Assembly (NCBI GenBank): GCA_037382465.1
Contig: JARRPX010000002.1
Span: 194,714-258,713, forward strand
Source of the DNA: Anaerolineales bacterium
GTDB taxonomy: Bacteria; Chloroflexota; Anaerolineae; Anaerolineales; E44-bin32
Direction: 5' to 3'
Length of the DNA: 64,000 bases
Below, in pieces: positions 18,721 through 27,159 of this stretch. Within the stretch, counting starts at the first letter, position 1, and each line of letters opens with the position of its first letter. The notes below the pieces were generated by a model that worked only from the letters and a program-made list of their open reading frames with translations, was not told the origin of the DNA and searched no databases. Both the position numbers and the translations under genes were made by a program.

Positions 18721-19353
18721 ATGACTTCTGGAACGCGTGATACGATCTTACGTGCATTGCGTGTTCAGGACGAGTGCACGGTCAAAGAACTGGCCGAGAC
18801 AGTTGGCATTTCTCCCGTATCCGTACGCCATCACCTCACCCATCTTCAAGCGGAAGGCCTGGTTCAAGCCAAAGAAGTGCGCAGCGGCGTCGGCAGACCG
18901 CATCACGTCTTCCTGCTCACCGATGACGGCCGGGAGCGTTTTCCCTCCCGCTATTTCCGCCTGACAAATCGTTTATTGGAGGAGATCAAAGATTCCATTT
19001 CGGACGAGAAGGTCAACGAGTTATTTTCGGGAATCGCAGACACGCTCGCCGAACGATACGCCGAACAATTACGAGCCCTTCCGCTGCACGAACGGCTGCA
19101 GCGATTGGTTGACCTGCTCTCCGATGAGGGTTTCGACGCAGAATTGGAGTTGAAGGAAGACCAGGTCATCATCCGTGAATTGAGTTGTCCGTACTTCAAA
19201 CTCGCACAAGAGCATCCGGAAGTCTGCCTGCTCGATCAGGAGTTCATCGCCAAATCGCTTTCCCTGCCGGTCGAGCAAGTTACGTGTCTGACGAAGGGAG
19301 ATTCCCACTGCGCCTTCGCCATCGCTACCGCGGCGGAAGAGGTATCTCCATGA
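18721..19353 (+). CDS. sufR: SufR-like transcriptional regulator
   Basis: A 210-residue DeoR/ArsR-type winged-helix protein. The HTH is VKELAETVGISPVSVRHHLTHLQAEG (two parts: VKELAETVGISPVSV and RHHLTHLQAEG), followed by a wing GVGRPHHVFLLTDDG. The C-terminal part carries four Cys: ELSC-PYFKLAQEHPEV-C, then TC and HC (spacing C-X12-C-X19-C-X7-C), fitting a SufR-type Fe-S sensor. The longer frame starting with TTG at 18682 is rejected because that codon is the -35 box. It is divergent from the suf operon and overlaps sufT by four bases. By analogy it represses suf when holding a cluster. Confidence 0.88.
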   Translation: MTSGTRDTILRALRVQDECTVKELAETVGISPVSVRHHLTHLQAEGLVQAKEVRSGVGRPHHVFLLTDDGRERFPSRYFRLTNRLLEEIKDSISDEKVNELFSGIADTLAERYAEQLRALPLHERLQRLVDLLSDEGFDAELELKEDQVIIRELSCPYFKLAQEHPEVCLLDQEFIAKSLSLPVEQVTCLTKGDSHCAFAIATAAEEVSP

Positions 19354-19697
19354 CCCAGGACAACACTGAATTGAAGACCATTTGGGAGGCCGATTCAACG
19401 CATCCCAAGCTCGCTGCGGAAATCCGAGATACCCTCCGGCAAGTAGTCGATCCCGAACTCGGCTTGAACATCATCGAATTGGGATTGATCCGAGAAGTGC
19501 ACATCGAGGACGAGAGCATGACGGTGAAAATGATCCTCACCACGCCGTTTTGCCCTTACGGACCTGCACTGCTTGAGATGGCTCGCGCCAAGGCAGAAGA
19601 AGTCGCCAACAAGCCGACGAAAATCGAACTGGGAATGGAAATGTGGGACCAGAGCATGATGGAAGATGAAGCCGCGGCGGAATGGGGGTTATTCTAA
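19350..19697 (+). CDS. sufT: SufT-like / MIP18 family (DUF59) protein
   Basis: 115 residues from the ATG at 19350, which overlaps the sufR stop as ATGA. The DUF59 core is VVDPELGLNIIELGLI (about residues 29-44), and the conserved Cys is in TTPFCPYGPALLE. Family members (SufT, PaaD-like, eukaryotic Cia2) help mature Fe-S proteins. Earlier in-frame starts would lie inside sufR. Coupling to sufR places it under the same iron-sulfur control. A strong terminator follows. Confidence 0.9.
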   Translation: MTQDNTELKTIWEADSTHPKLAAEIRDTLRQVVDPELGLNIIELGLIREVHIEDESMTVKMILTTPFCPYGPALLEMARAKAEEVANKPTKIELGMEMWDQSMMEDEAAAEWGLF

Positions 19698-19734
19698 CCG
19701 ATCGGCATACGCAGCGGCAGAGTATTCGTCAACG

Positions 19735-19768
19735 ACCGAGACGCTCATATCGAGCGTCTCGGTTTTTT
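19735..19768 (+). terminator. Rho-independent terminator after sufT
   Basis: A 12-bp perfect stem (19735-19746 with 19752-19763), loop ATATC, followed by TTTTTT. Confidence 0.92.
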
Positions 19769-19825
19769 CGACACACAATGTGATGGGCCATGCGCCGGAA
19801 TGCCGGTATATCGGTGGAATCAACC

Positions 19826-20128
19826 TCAAGCCGAAATCGAAGTGGGTTCTGTCGAACCACGCCGCCTGCGGCTCAAGTTGTTGATCAACCCACCCCACGA
19901 CGAAATGCCGCGCACGAAAAGCCGGATGATGGTCACAGCGACCAGGATGATAGTTGCCAAGACGACGATGACCATCCAACCCGAAAACAGATTGCCGCCG
20001 TGATAATGAACCAGCCGAGCTTTCAGTCGTTTGACGAATAAGCTCCTGGGTTCGACGGGTACCAAGGTTTCGGCCAATATCCGCTCTAAGTCTTTATTAT
20101 CGAGTTGCTCAGGCTTGACCGCGGCCAT
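19826..20128 (-). CDS. Small single-span membrane protein, possible anti-sigma factor
   Basis: 100 residues from the ATG at 20126-20128 (GGAGG ten bases upstream; an earlier ATG at 20152 has no ribosome site). The N-terminal half is soluble (LDNKDLERILAETLVPVEPR). A single membrane segment follows (MVIVVLATIILVAVTIIRLF, about residues 51-70), then a short Arg-rich tail (NLSRRRRG). It lies 95 bases downstream of the ECF sigma gene on the same strand, the place where anti-sigma genes usually occur. No zinc motif is present, so this is inference only. Confidence 0.65.
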   Translation of the reverse strand: MAAVKPEQLDNKDLERILAETLVPVEPRSLFVKRLKARLVHYHGGNLFSGWMVIVVLATIILVAVTIIRLFVRGISSWGGLINNLSRRRRGSTEPTSISA

Positions 20129-20222
20129 TGTGGATTTTCCTCCAACATCCATACTCGCTCAGCTACTGCCATCATTTACATGCATTGCAACGGTCGTCGA
20201 ATGCAATAGACTATGATGATTC

Positions 20223-20798
20223 CTATTCATCTCCCGAAGCCGACTGGTTTTCTCTGGCGTGCACTTCTTCGCGCAGTGCAATCAGCGTCCGATGATATAA
20301 ACTCTTAATTGCGCCTTCCGTTCTGCCCATAATCTCGCCGATTTCGGCGTTCGACAATCGTTCCACGAACTTCAATATCAGCAATTGTTGTCGATCGTCG
20401 GGCAAGGTCCGGACCGCATCGAGCAGCATCGATTGTTCTTCTTGTACGATCGCCTCCGCCTCCGGATGGTGACTGACCTTGCTGACGGCCACGTGATCTT
20501 CCAGTGGAATGACGGGCCGGCGGCTTCGATCCCGGTGCCAATTTGCCACGAGATTGTGGGCGATACGATAAAGCCAGGCCGAGAATGGAACGCCCTTGTC
20601 TTCAAATTTCGGCACGTGGCGTAGCGCCCGCTGGAATACCCGTGCAGTCAAATCCTCCGCATCTTGCTGGTTTCCCGTGCGATAGTAGATGTAGTTGTAT
20701 ATTCTACGGACGTGCCGTTCGTACAACTCCCCAAACGCTTCCGCATCGGTTGCAGCCATCGCCGCAAGTTCGAGATCGTTGATCTCGTGATGCGTCAT
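20223..20798 (-). CDS. ECF-type RNA polymerase sigma factor
   Basis: 191 residues from the ATG at 20796-20798; the longer frame upstream runs into the dinG promoter region and is not family-like. Region 2 is GELYERHVRRIYNYIYYR ... DAEDLTARVFQRAL (about residues 18-55), with WLYRIAHNLVANWHR at the end of region 2. Region 4 is LPDDRQQLLILKFVERLSNAEIG followed by GRTEGAIKSLYHRTLIALR (helix-turn-helix). Shown in parts: region 4 HTH NAEIGEIMGRTEGAIKSLYH. It would direct polymerase to its own set of promoters. It diverges from dinG. Confidence 0.93.
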   Translation of the reverse strand: MTHHEINDLELAAMAATDAEAFGELYERHVRRIYNYIYYRTGNQQDAEDLTARVFQRALRHVPKFEDKGVPFSAWLYRIAHNLVANWHRDRSRRPVIPLEDHVAVSKVSHHPEAEAIVQEEQSMLLDAVRTLPDDRQQLLILKFVERLSNAEIGEIMGRTEGAIKSLYHRTLIALREEVHARENQSASGDE

Positions 20799-20954
20799 CA
20801 AGAGAGATTCCTCACTGCACGCCTGTTGAAAATGAAAACACCGAGAATCATTGTTCGTTTCCCTGATCCATTGAATTTCATGCCTCCATCGCGCGTAAAT
20901 CGATTCCGCCGTATTTTGGCACGACCCGAGTATAGCATGGATGGGACGCTCTGA

Positions 20955-20963
20955 TGCTATAAT
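20955..20963 (+). promoter_or_regulatory. Extended -10 promoter of the dinG-like gene
   Basis: TGC-TATAAT (20955-20963) 13 bases before the ATG at 20977; the predicted start leaves a leader of about seven bases. No clear -35 box at 17 bp. Confidence 0.55.
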
Positions 20964-20976
20964 GCGCCAGAATAAC

Positions 20977-23769
20977 ATGAAAGAAACCCTGCTTGCCTTT
21001 GATTTAGAGACCACCGGACTGGACCCCGAACGAGATTCCATCATCGAAATCGGGGCCGTCCGATTCCGCGGCAATCGTGTCGAAAACGAATTTTCGACGC
21101 TGGTCAATCCGGGTCGGCCGCTCGATCCGCTCATCACCTCACTGACCGGCATCACAGACGAGATGCTCGCCAATGCCCCACGCCTTTCGCACGTCATTCA
21201 AGATTTTCAAGATTTCGCCGGCGATCTCATTGTGCTGGGACACAACGTCCGATTCGATCTCAGTTTCCTTCAACCGAAAGGTGTTTTACGCAACAATCTC
21301 GGTTTGGACACTTACACCATCGCCACCGTGCTTTTACCCTCCGCCGGACGATACAATCTGGCCGGACTGGCGAGCTTCCTGGCCGTTCCCGTGATGACCT
21401 CCCACCGTGCGCTCGAAGATGCCCACACGACACGACAGGTTTTTCTACGTCTGATGGATAAAGCACTGGAGCTTCCTCCGGAAGCGCTGGAGGAGATTTG
21501 TCGTTTGGGTGCCGAAATCGAATGGGATGCCGGATGGTTCTTCGATCGAACGCTCGAGGAGATGCAATCTGATCGAGGGGCTTCGTCTTCAACCGATGCC
21601 GGACGAGCACGTTTTTTCAAACCCGCTTCCTCGGATGCCTCTCCACTCACCGCCAATGAAAATCTCGAACCGCTCGACCGTGATGAAATTGCCGCCATCC
21701 TGGAGCCCGGCGGCCTTTTCGATAAGCGTTTCCCGGCCTACGAACATCGCCCGCAGCAAATCACCATGCTGCAGGCAGTATGCGATGCCTTGTCTTATGG
21801 CCAGCACCTGCTCGTAGAGGCCGGAACCGGCATCGGGAAATCGATGGCGTACCTGCTGCCCTCGCTTTCCTGGGCTTCAATGAACAAGGAACGTGTGGTC
21901 ATTTCTACCAATACCATCAACCTGCAGGACCAACTCATCCGCAAAGACATTCCCGACTTGTGCAGCATTCTCGATGCCGATTACCGCGCCGCTATACTGA
22001 AAGGGCGCTCGAATTACATCTGCCCCAGACGATTGGCCAGCTTGCGCCAAATCGGTCCGCGCACACCGGAGGAAATGCGCATGTTGGCGAAGATCCTGGT
22101 CTGGCTTTACAGCGGCGGCAGCGGAGATCGGAGTGAGATCAATCTATCATCCCGGGAAGCTGCTGCCTGGTCGCGTCTGTCGGCCGAAGGGGAAGACTGT
22201 TCCGCCGAAGTCTGCCTCGAGCACACCAACGGCGCCTGCCCCTACTACCAGGCTCACCGCCTTGCGGAGAGCGCACACGTCATCATCGTCAACCACGCAC
22301 TCTTGCTGGCCGATATCGCCACGGGCAACCGAGTCATCCCTGAATATCGCTACCTCATCGTCGACGAGGCGCATCATCTCGAATCAGCGACCACGAACGG
22401 CTTGAGTTTCCAGGTCAGCCAAAGCGCGTTGGGGTTCATGCTGCGGGACCTCGGAAGCGTCAAAGACGGCCTGCTTCATCAAATCCTCGAACTGGCGCGC
22501 AAAGAACTGCCGGCCAACGTGGTCAAGAACGTGGAGCAAATCGTCGTCTCCATTTCCGACCAGCGGCACGATTGTACGGAACTTGCCCAACGATTGTTCG
22601 ACACGCTATCGGAATACCTGACGGAGCAGCGCGATGACAAACCCGTCGGACCCTATGGGCAGCGTCTTCGCATCGTACCCGCTTCACGCACCCTCCCCAA
22701 ATGGTCCGACGTCGAAATCGCCTGGGAGAACGCCCGCGGGCCGCTCTCGGCCGTCACACAATCTTTATCCACCCTGAGTGAAGCATTGGAGGACATGGCC
22801 GCCACCGGCGTAGAGACCGCCGAGAACCTGGCCACGGCAGCACGCATTGCGACGCGCAGTCTGACGGAGATCGTCACCAACCTGGAGAACATGATTTTCG
22901 AGCCCGACCCACAGATCATCTATTGGCTGCAAACCAAGATCGGTGCAGGTGACCTGGTTTTGCACGCGGCGCCGCTCAGCGTGGGGCCACTCGTGGAGCG
23001 GTTTCTGTGGCACGAGAAAGAAACGGTGGTGATGACTTCCGCCACACTGACCGTCGGTGGGGAATTCGATTACATCAAGCAGCGCTTGAACGCCGTAGAC
23101 GCCGATGAGCTTGCTCTCGGTTCCCCCTTCGATTTCGAGACTTCCACCCTGCTCTACCTCATCAACGACATTCCGGAGCCGTCTGACGGAAAGGCGTATC
23201 AGCGCGCCGTCGAAAAAACGTTGATTCGGCTCTGCCACACCACGCTCGGTAGAACTCTCGTTTTGTTTACATCGAATATGCAATTGAATCGGACGGCTCG
23301 CGCCATTGCCCCTTCGCTCATGCAGGCAGGCGTCGACGTGCTGGAACAGACCTCGGGAGCGTCTCGCCACGCGCTTCTCGAGAGGTTCCGCTCTTCCAAA
23401 CAGTCCGTACTAGTGGGGACTCGCTCTTTCTGGGAAGGCGTTGACGTGCCCGGTGAGGCTTTGTCCGTATTGGGAATCGCACGCCTGCCTTTCGACGTAC
23501 CCAACGATCCTATCGTCGCTGCGCGTGCGGAAATGTATGAATCTCCGTTCGACCAGTACACCCTTCCGGAGGCCGTACTTCGATTTCGACAGGGATTTGG
23601 CCGCCTCATACGCACCCAGTCCGATAGGGGCGTCGTATTCGTGCTCGATCGTCGAATTATTTCCAAGAAATACGGCCGTGCCTTCATAGACTCGCTTCCC
23701 CGCTGTACGATGCGCACAGGTTCCATGGAAGAACTTGCAGAAGCTACGTCACGCTGGCTGGGGATTTGA
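20977..23769 (+). CDS. dinG: DnaQ-like exonuclease fused to DinG-type helicase
   Basis: 930 residues from ATG 20977 (MKETLLAFDLETTG). Earlier in-frame starts lie in or before the -10 box. Residues 1-170 are a DEDDh 3'-5' exonuclease: FDLETTGLDPE (ExoI), LGHNVRFDLSFL (ExoII), HRALEDAHTT (ExoIII). From about residue 250 comes a superfamily-2 XPD/DinG helicase, with Walker A VEAGTGIGKS, the Walker B DEAH box (YLIVDEAHHLE) and the late motif QGFGRLIRT. Cys residues (ICPRR, CSAEVCLEHTNGACPYY) may hold an Fe-S cluster. The layout is that of Gram-positive DinG. Role: DNA repair or replication-block removal. Confidence 0.93.
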   Translation: MKETLLAFDLETTGLDPERDSIIEIGAVRFRGNRVENEFSTLVNPGRPLDPLITSLTGITDEMLANAPRLSHVIQDFQDFAGDLIVLGHNVRFDLSFLQPKGVLRNNLGLDTYTIATVLLPSAGRYNLAGLASFLAVPVMTSHRALEDAHTTRQVFLRLMDKALELPPEALEEICRLGAEIEWDAGWFFDRTLEEMQSDRGASSSTDAGRARFFKPASSDASPLTANENLEPLDRDEIAAILEPGGLFDKRFPAYEHRPQQITMLQAVCDALSYGQHLLVEAGTGIGKSMAYLLPSLSWASMNKERVVISTNTINLQDQLIRKDIPDLCSILDADYRAAILKGRSNYICPRRLASLRQIGPRTPEEMRMLAKILVWLYSGGSGDRSEINLSSREAAAWSRLSAEGEDCSAEVCLEHTNGACPYYQAHRLAESAHVIIVNHALLLADIATGNRVIPEYRYLIVDEAHHLESATTNGLSFQVSQSALGFMLRDLGSVKDGLLHQILELARKELPANVVKNVEQIVVSISDQRHDCTELAQRLFDTLSEYLTEQRDDKPVGPYGQRLRIVPASRTLPKWSDVEIAWENARGPLSAVTQSLSTLSEALEDMAATGVETAENLATAARIATRSLTEIVTNLENMIFEPDPQIIYWLQTKIGAGDLVLHAAPLSVGPLVERFLWHEKETVVMTSATLTVGGEFDYIKQRLNAVDADELALGSPFDFETSTLLYLINDIPEPSDGKAYQRAVEKTLIRLCHTTLGRTLVLFTSNMQLNRTARAIAPSLMQAGVDVLEQTSGASRHALLERFRSSKQSVLVGTRSFWEGVDVPGEALSVLGIARLPFDVPNDPIVAARAEMYESPFDQYTLPEAVLRFRQGFGRLIRTQSDRGVVFVLDRRIISKKYGRAFIDSLPRCTMRTGSMEELAEATSRWLGI

Positions 23770-23974
23770 GCACCCCTTCAGAATCCATTTGATTTAAAGA
23801 TCACAAAAGAGGACGACAACGCTGGGCGATACCATCAGACCGGATTTCCGTTCAAATCGTGAATTTTGGTAAATTGCCGGAAAAATAGTTCCGTTATAGT
23901 ATGGCCGTGTTGCAGCATTAAATTGACAGATCATTTTTCGGCGCTTGAAGGCCGAAAATCAATGGAGTGACAGG

Positions 23975-24709
23975 ATGGAGTATGGCGCTGCTACGGACAC
24001 AGGTATCGTGCGCGAGAAGAACGAGGACAATTACAGCGTCGACACGGATTTGAGTGTTTATACTGTGGCTGATGGGATCGGGGGTCATCTGGCCGGTGAA
24101 ATTGCGAGTTACATTGCCGTCCGCACTATTCAAGAATATTTATCGGCTCACAATCCCAACGACCATCAAACGCCTCAGGAAACCATTCTGGCCAGCATAA
24201 TTGCGGCGCACGAAGCCATACTTGCAGCAGCCGGTGGTAGCGACAACAACCTCCGCATGGGAACGACCATCGTCCTCCTCTGGATCCCCTCCCCGCCCCA
24301 TACGGCTTGGGTGGCGCATGTGGGTGACAGCCGTGCCTACCTTTATCGTCACGACAGACTTCGCGTCCTCACCCAGGATCACACCCTCCTCCTGCAGGCG
24401 AAGCGTGACGGAGTCCTTCCTGAGAATCCAAGTTTATGGCCTCCAAGACAGGCATTGAGCCAGGCACTTGGGGCGAGCGATCGCATCGAACCCGAAACGC
24501 ACGAACTCGAGCTGCAGCCAGGCGACCAGATCCTTCTCTGTACCGACGGCCTGACCGACATGGTTTCGGAGAAGGAAATTCTGGCATTGCTGCGCCGCGG
24601 CGAACCACCCCAAAAGACGTGCGACGAACTCATCCTGACCGCCATCGCCAACGGCGGAAAAGACAATATCACCGCCCTTCTCGTCCCGATCGACGCAGAT
24701 ACAAACTGA
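23975..24709 (+). CDS. PP2C-family protein serine/threonine phosphatase
   Basis: 244 residues from ATG 23975 (GGAG about 11 bases upstream; an in-frame TTG at 23945 is less likely). All PPM-family metal motifs are present: REKNEDNYSVD, VADGIGGHLAGEIAS, HVGDSRAYLYR, LLCTDGLTDMV and GGKDNITALLV. It is soluble, with no membrane segment, so it is cytoplasmic. It probably reverses Ser/Thr phosphorylation by Hanks-type kinases, none of which is in this window. FHA-domain proteins that read such marks are encoded at 50.4-52.6 kb. It is a single gene, with efp next. Confidence 0.92.
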   Translation: MEYGAATDTGIVREKNEDNYSVDTDLSVYTVADGIGGHLAGEIASYIAVRTIQEYLSAHNPNDHQTPQETILASIIAAHEAILAAAGGSDNNLRMGTTIVLLWIPSPPHTAWVAHVGDSRAYLYRHDRLRVLTQDHTLLLQAKRDGVLPENPSLWPPRQALSQALGASDRIEPETHELELQPGDQILLCTDGLTDMVSEKEILALLRRGEPPQKTCDELILTAIANGGKDNITALLVPIDADTN

Positions 24710-24781
24710 AGCTGGGACAATCTTAAACGATTCCGATTTTGCACCGCGGCCATCGACGAAGTCCGTCTCATCGCGCCACAA

Positions 24782-24811
24782 TTGACGCTTCCACGCGAGA
24801 GACGCTATAAT
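24782..24811 (+). promoter_or_regulatory. Sigma-70 promoter of efp
   Basis: TTGACG (24782-24787), 18 bp, TATAAT (24806-24811), 30 bases before the GTG start of efp. AAAGGA lies about eight bases upstream of that start. Confidence 0.75.
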
Positions 24812-24841
24812 GCCACCATCTCAGCTTAAAGGAAAAACCCA

Positions 24842-25399
24842 GTGATTGACGTCAACGAACTGCGAAACGGAGTGACTTTCGAGTTGGATGGCAGCTTGTA
24901 TAAAGTCATCGAATACAGCCATCATAAGCCCGGTCGAGGCAAGGCGACCATTCGCACCAAGGTCCGTGATCTTCGGACCGGTTCCGTGCTGGAAAAAACC
25001 TTCACCTCCGGCGACAAGGTACAGGACATTCGTCTCGATTATCACGTGGTGCAATTCCTCTACAAAGACAACGACCTGTATCACTTCATGGACACAGAGA
25101 CGTACGAACAACCGGCGCTCAACGCATCCATACTCGGTGAGGCGGTATACTACTTAACTGAAGGATTGGAAGTCAAGCTTACTTTTTACGAAGGTGAAGC
25201 GTTGGATGTTGAACTGCCCACGACCGTTGATTTGAAGGTCGTCGAAGCTGAGATGGCCGTCAGAGGGGACACCGCCACCGGAGCGAACAAAAGCGTCACA
25301 ACCGAAACGGGCTTGAAAGTCCAAGTACCGCTTTTTGTCGAAACAGGCGATACCATTCGAGTGGACACACGCAACGGATCGTACGTCACCCGAGCCTGA
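24842..25399 (+). CDS. efp: Elongation factor P
   Basis: A 185-residue three-domain EF-P starting with GTG 24842-24844 (AAAGGA about ten bases upstream). The domain I loop that reaches the peptidyl-transferase centre reads HHKPGRGKA, with Arg32 at the tip where many bacteria have Lys. The C terminus TGDTIRVDTRNGSYVTRA is the EF-P signature region. It relieves ribosome stalling at polyproline. It is the first gene of a three-gene set with the Cys-rich protein and the HAD-DinB fusion. Confidence 0.96.
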   Translation: MIDVNELRNGVTFELDGSLYKVIEYSHHKPGRGKATIRTKVRDLRTGSVLEKTFTSGDKVQDIRLDYHVVQFLYKDNDLYHFMDTETYEQPALNASILGEAVYYLTEGLEVKLTFYEGEALDVELPTTVDLKVVEAEMAVRGDTATGANKSVTTETGLKVQVPLFVETGDTIRVDTRNGSYVTRA

Positions 25400-25415
25400 C
25401 CCCAGAAAATTGGCT

Positions 25416-25757
25416 ATGCGAACACCTGCGGGAAACGAATGTCCCTATTATTACCAGGACTTCCATCGAGGCCGCTCGATCCAGGAATGCCGGTTGATCG
25501 AACGCACACCGAACGGTGGCAAGTATACGCCCGATCTGTGTGCAAAATGCCGCGTGCCTCGGATCGTGATGGCAAACGCATGCAAGCGTATGGTTCTGGA
25601 AGCGCGCGTGGTTTCCGGCTTCCTCGGGTTAAACCGCCGGGTTGAAGTGAGTGCATTTTGCACGCGTACGTTGGAAAACGTCGCCGAACCAGAAATTGGA
25701 TGCGGTGAGTGCCACCTCGAGCTCGCCGCTCTACTCCATCCAGAGAATGATACGTGA
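25416..25757 (+). CDS. Cys-rich conserved hypothetical protein
   Basis: 113 residues from ATG 25416, 17 bases after efp. Eight Cys residues occur in a zinc-ribbon-like layout: ECPYYY, ECRL, LCAKC, ACKR, FCTR, and GCGEC near the end. This suggests one or two structural metal sites. The N terminus reads PYYYQDFHRGRS. I do not recognise a family. The stop overlaps the next start as GTGA, so it is translationally coupled to the HAD-DinB gene. Its place between efp and a phosphatase-like gene gives no clear function. Confidence 0.7.
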   Translation: MRTPAGNECPYYYQDFHRGRSIQECRLIERTPNGGKYTPDLCAKCRVPRIVMANACKRMVLEARVVSGFLGLNRRVEVSAFCTRTLENVAEPEIGCGECHLELAALLHPENDT

Positions 25758-26941
25758 TATCCGCTCTGCTCATCGATCTCGACGACACACTGCTCGCTAA
25801 CGACATGAAACGCTTCTTGCCGGTCTACCTCGACCGGCTGGGCGAGCATCTCTCGAATCTGGCGCCGGCGGAACAGATCACCTCGCTGGTCATGGCCGGC
25901 AGTCTGGCGATGATGGAGAACACCGATCCCACCCGCACCTTGCAGCAGGTTTTCGCCGATCATTTCTTTCCCCATTTTGACATCGAAGCGGAAGACTTGA
26001 TCCCAGAGATCAACCAGTTCTACGCTGAGGTTTTCCCCGGCCTGCAATCGCTAACGGCGCCTCGCGGTGGTGCCGATCAACTCATAAAGTCGGCGCTCGA
26101 TAAAGGCATCGAAGTCGTTATTGCCACCAGTCCCCTTTTTCCACTCGCTGCGATCGAGCATCGATTGGATTGGGCGGGAGTACCGGTGGACAGGTATGCG
26201 TATACGCTCGTGACGAGTTATGAAAGTTTCCATTTCGCCAAGCCCCGTTTGGAATACTACGCGGAAATTCTCGCTCGATTGGGTCTTCCACCGCACCAGG
26301 CCGCAATGATCGGCAACGATCCAACAGACGATCTCCTTCCGGCACAAAACCTGGGGCTTGCAGTCTTCGATGTGAATCACGATTCGGACCACTACCCCGG
26401 TGGAGACCTTCTCGCTGCCACGGCCTGGATCGAGCGAGCCCACCAGGAAGTTCGTAACGACGCCGAAGGACACCCCCAGGCAATCCTGGCCCGCTTGCGA
26501 GGGAATCTTTCCGCCCTGCACAGCGTACTTCCTGCGTTGGACGAAACGGAGTGGAATCGACCACCCAAGAAAAACGCCTGGGCGGTCAATCAGATTCTAT
26601 GCCACCTGCGCGATGTCGAACGCGAGGTGTACTTGCCTCGTGTGCGGACATTGATGTCGGAAGACAACCCGCATATTTCCGCCAAAGATACCGATCAATG
26701 GTCTGCAGAACGCGGCTACGCGCAGCAATCCGGCGAAGACGCCTTCGAGGTTTTTACGCAAGCACGTTTAGATCTCATCGAACAGCTTGAATCTCTCACC
26801 CACGAGCAATGGAACCGGCCTGCCCGCCACTCCCTCCTGGGACCCACGAACCTCGCAGAAATACTGAAATTCGCCACCGATCACGACGTGATTCACCTGG
26901 CGCAGATCCGCTCCAACCTGAAAACGATCCGGAAGCAGTGA
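25754..26941 (+). CDS. HAD-superfamily hydrolase fused to a DinB-like domain
   Basis: 395 residues from GTG 25754. Residues 1 to about 235 are a HAD hydrolase: the nucleophile motif LLIDLDDTLLAND, the motif II region VVIATSPLFP, and FAKPRLEYYAE...MIGNDPTDDLLPAQ with the motif III Lys and motif IV Asp. Residues from about 236 are a DinB/YfiT-like four-helix bundle: LHSVLPALDETEWNRPP, then CHLRDVEREVY and DHDVIHLAQIRS, whose His residues could bind a divalent metal. A two-domain arrangement of this type is not one I know well. The substrates are unknown. Confidence 0.8.
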   Translation: MISALLIDLDDTLLANDMKRFLPVYLDRLGEHLSNLAPAEQITSLVMAGSLAMMENTDPTRTLQQVFADHFFPHFDIEAEDLIPEINQFYAEVFPGLQSLTAPRGGADQLIKSALDKGIEVVIATSPLFPLAAIEHRLDWAGVPVDRYAYTLVTSYESFHFAKPRLEYYAEILARLGLPPHQAAMIGNDPTDDLLPAQNLGLAVFDVNHDSDHYPGGDLLAATAWIERAHQEVRNDAEGHPQAILARLRGNLSALHSVLPALDETEWNRPPKKNAWAVNQILCHLRDVEREVYLPRVRTLMSEDNPHISAKDTDQWSAERGYAQQSGEDAFEVFTQARLDLIEQLESLTHEQWNRPARHSLLGPTNLAEILKFATDHDVIHLAQIRSNLKTIRKQ

Positions 26942-26948
26942 GCCCGTC

Positions 26949-26977
26949 TTTACACAGTCCTGCACGGAAGCTATAAT
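26949..26977 (+). promoter_or_regulatory. Promoter of the tRNA-Leu gene
   Basis: TTTACA (26949-26954), 17 bp, TATAAT (26972-26977). The predicted start is about three bases before the mature tRNA 5' end at 26987. Confidence 0.8.
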
Positions 26978-26986
26978 CTCCTGAAC

Positions 26987-27068
26987 GGGGAAGTGCTGGA
27001 ACTGGCAGACAGGCGTGACTTAGGATCACGTGCCCTCGGGCGTGCGGGTTCAAATCCCGCCTTCCCTA
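26987..27068 (+). tRNA. tRNA-Leu (anticodon UAG)
   Basis: An 82-base cloverleaf. The acceptor GGGGAAG pairs with CTTCCCT (one G-U at the end). The D arm lies around GCTGGAACTGGCAGACAGGC. The anticodon stem CGTGA/TCACG has loop CTTAGGA, giving anticodon TAG at 27021-27023. A long variable arm (GCCCTCGGGC) marks a class-II tRNA. The T arm is GCGGGTTCAAATCCCGC and the discriminator is A. CCA is not encoded. It reads CUN leucine codons. Confidence 0.95.
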
Positions 27069-27159
27069 CTCCTGCATTCGGAAAATCGAGCTGAACAAGA
27101 GTCTGCCTTCGAAGCGCACGAAATCCGCGCCAGCCGATGGTGCAGATTCCGAGAGGATA

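Noticed and set aside
20799-21197. N-terminal extension of the ECF sigma factor frame
   Set aside because: It overlaps the dinG promoter and 5' coding region on the other strand and has no sigma-like sequence; MTHHE start chosen.
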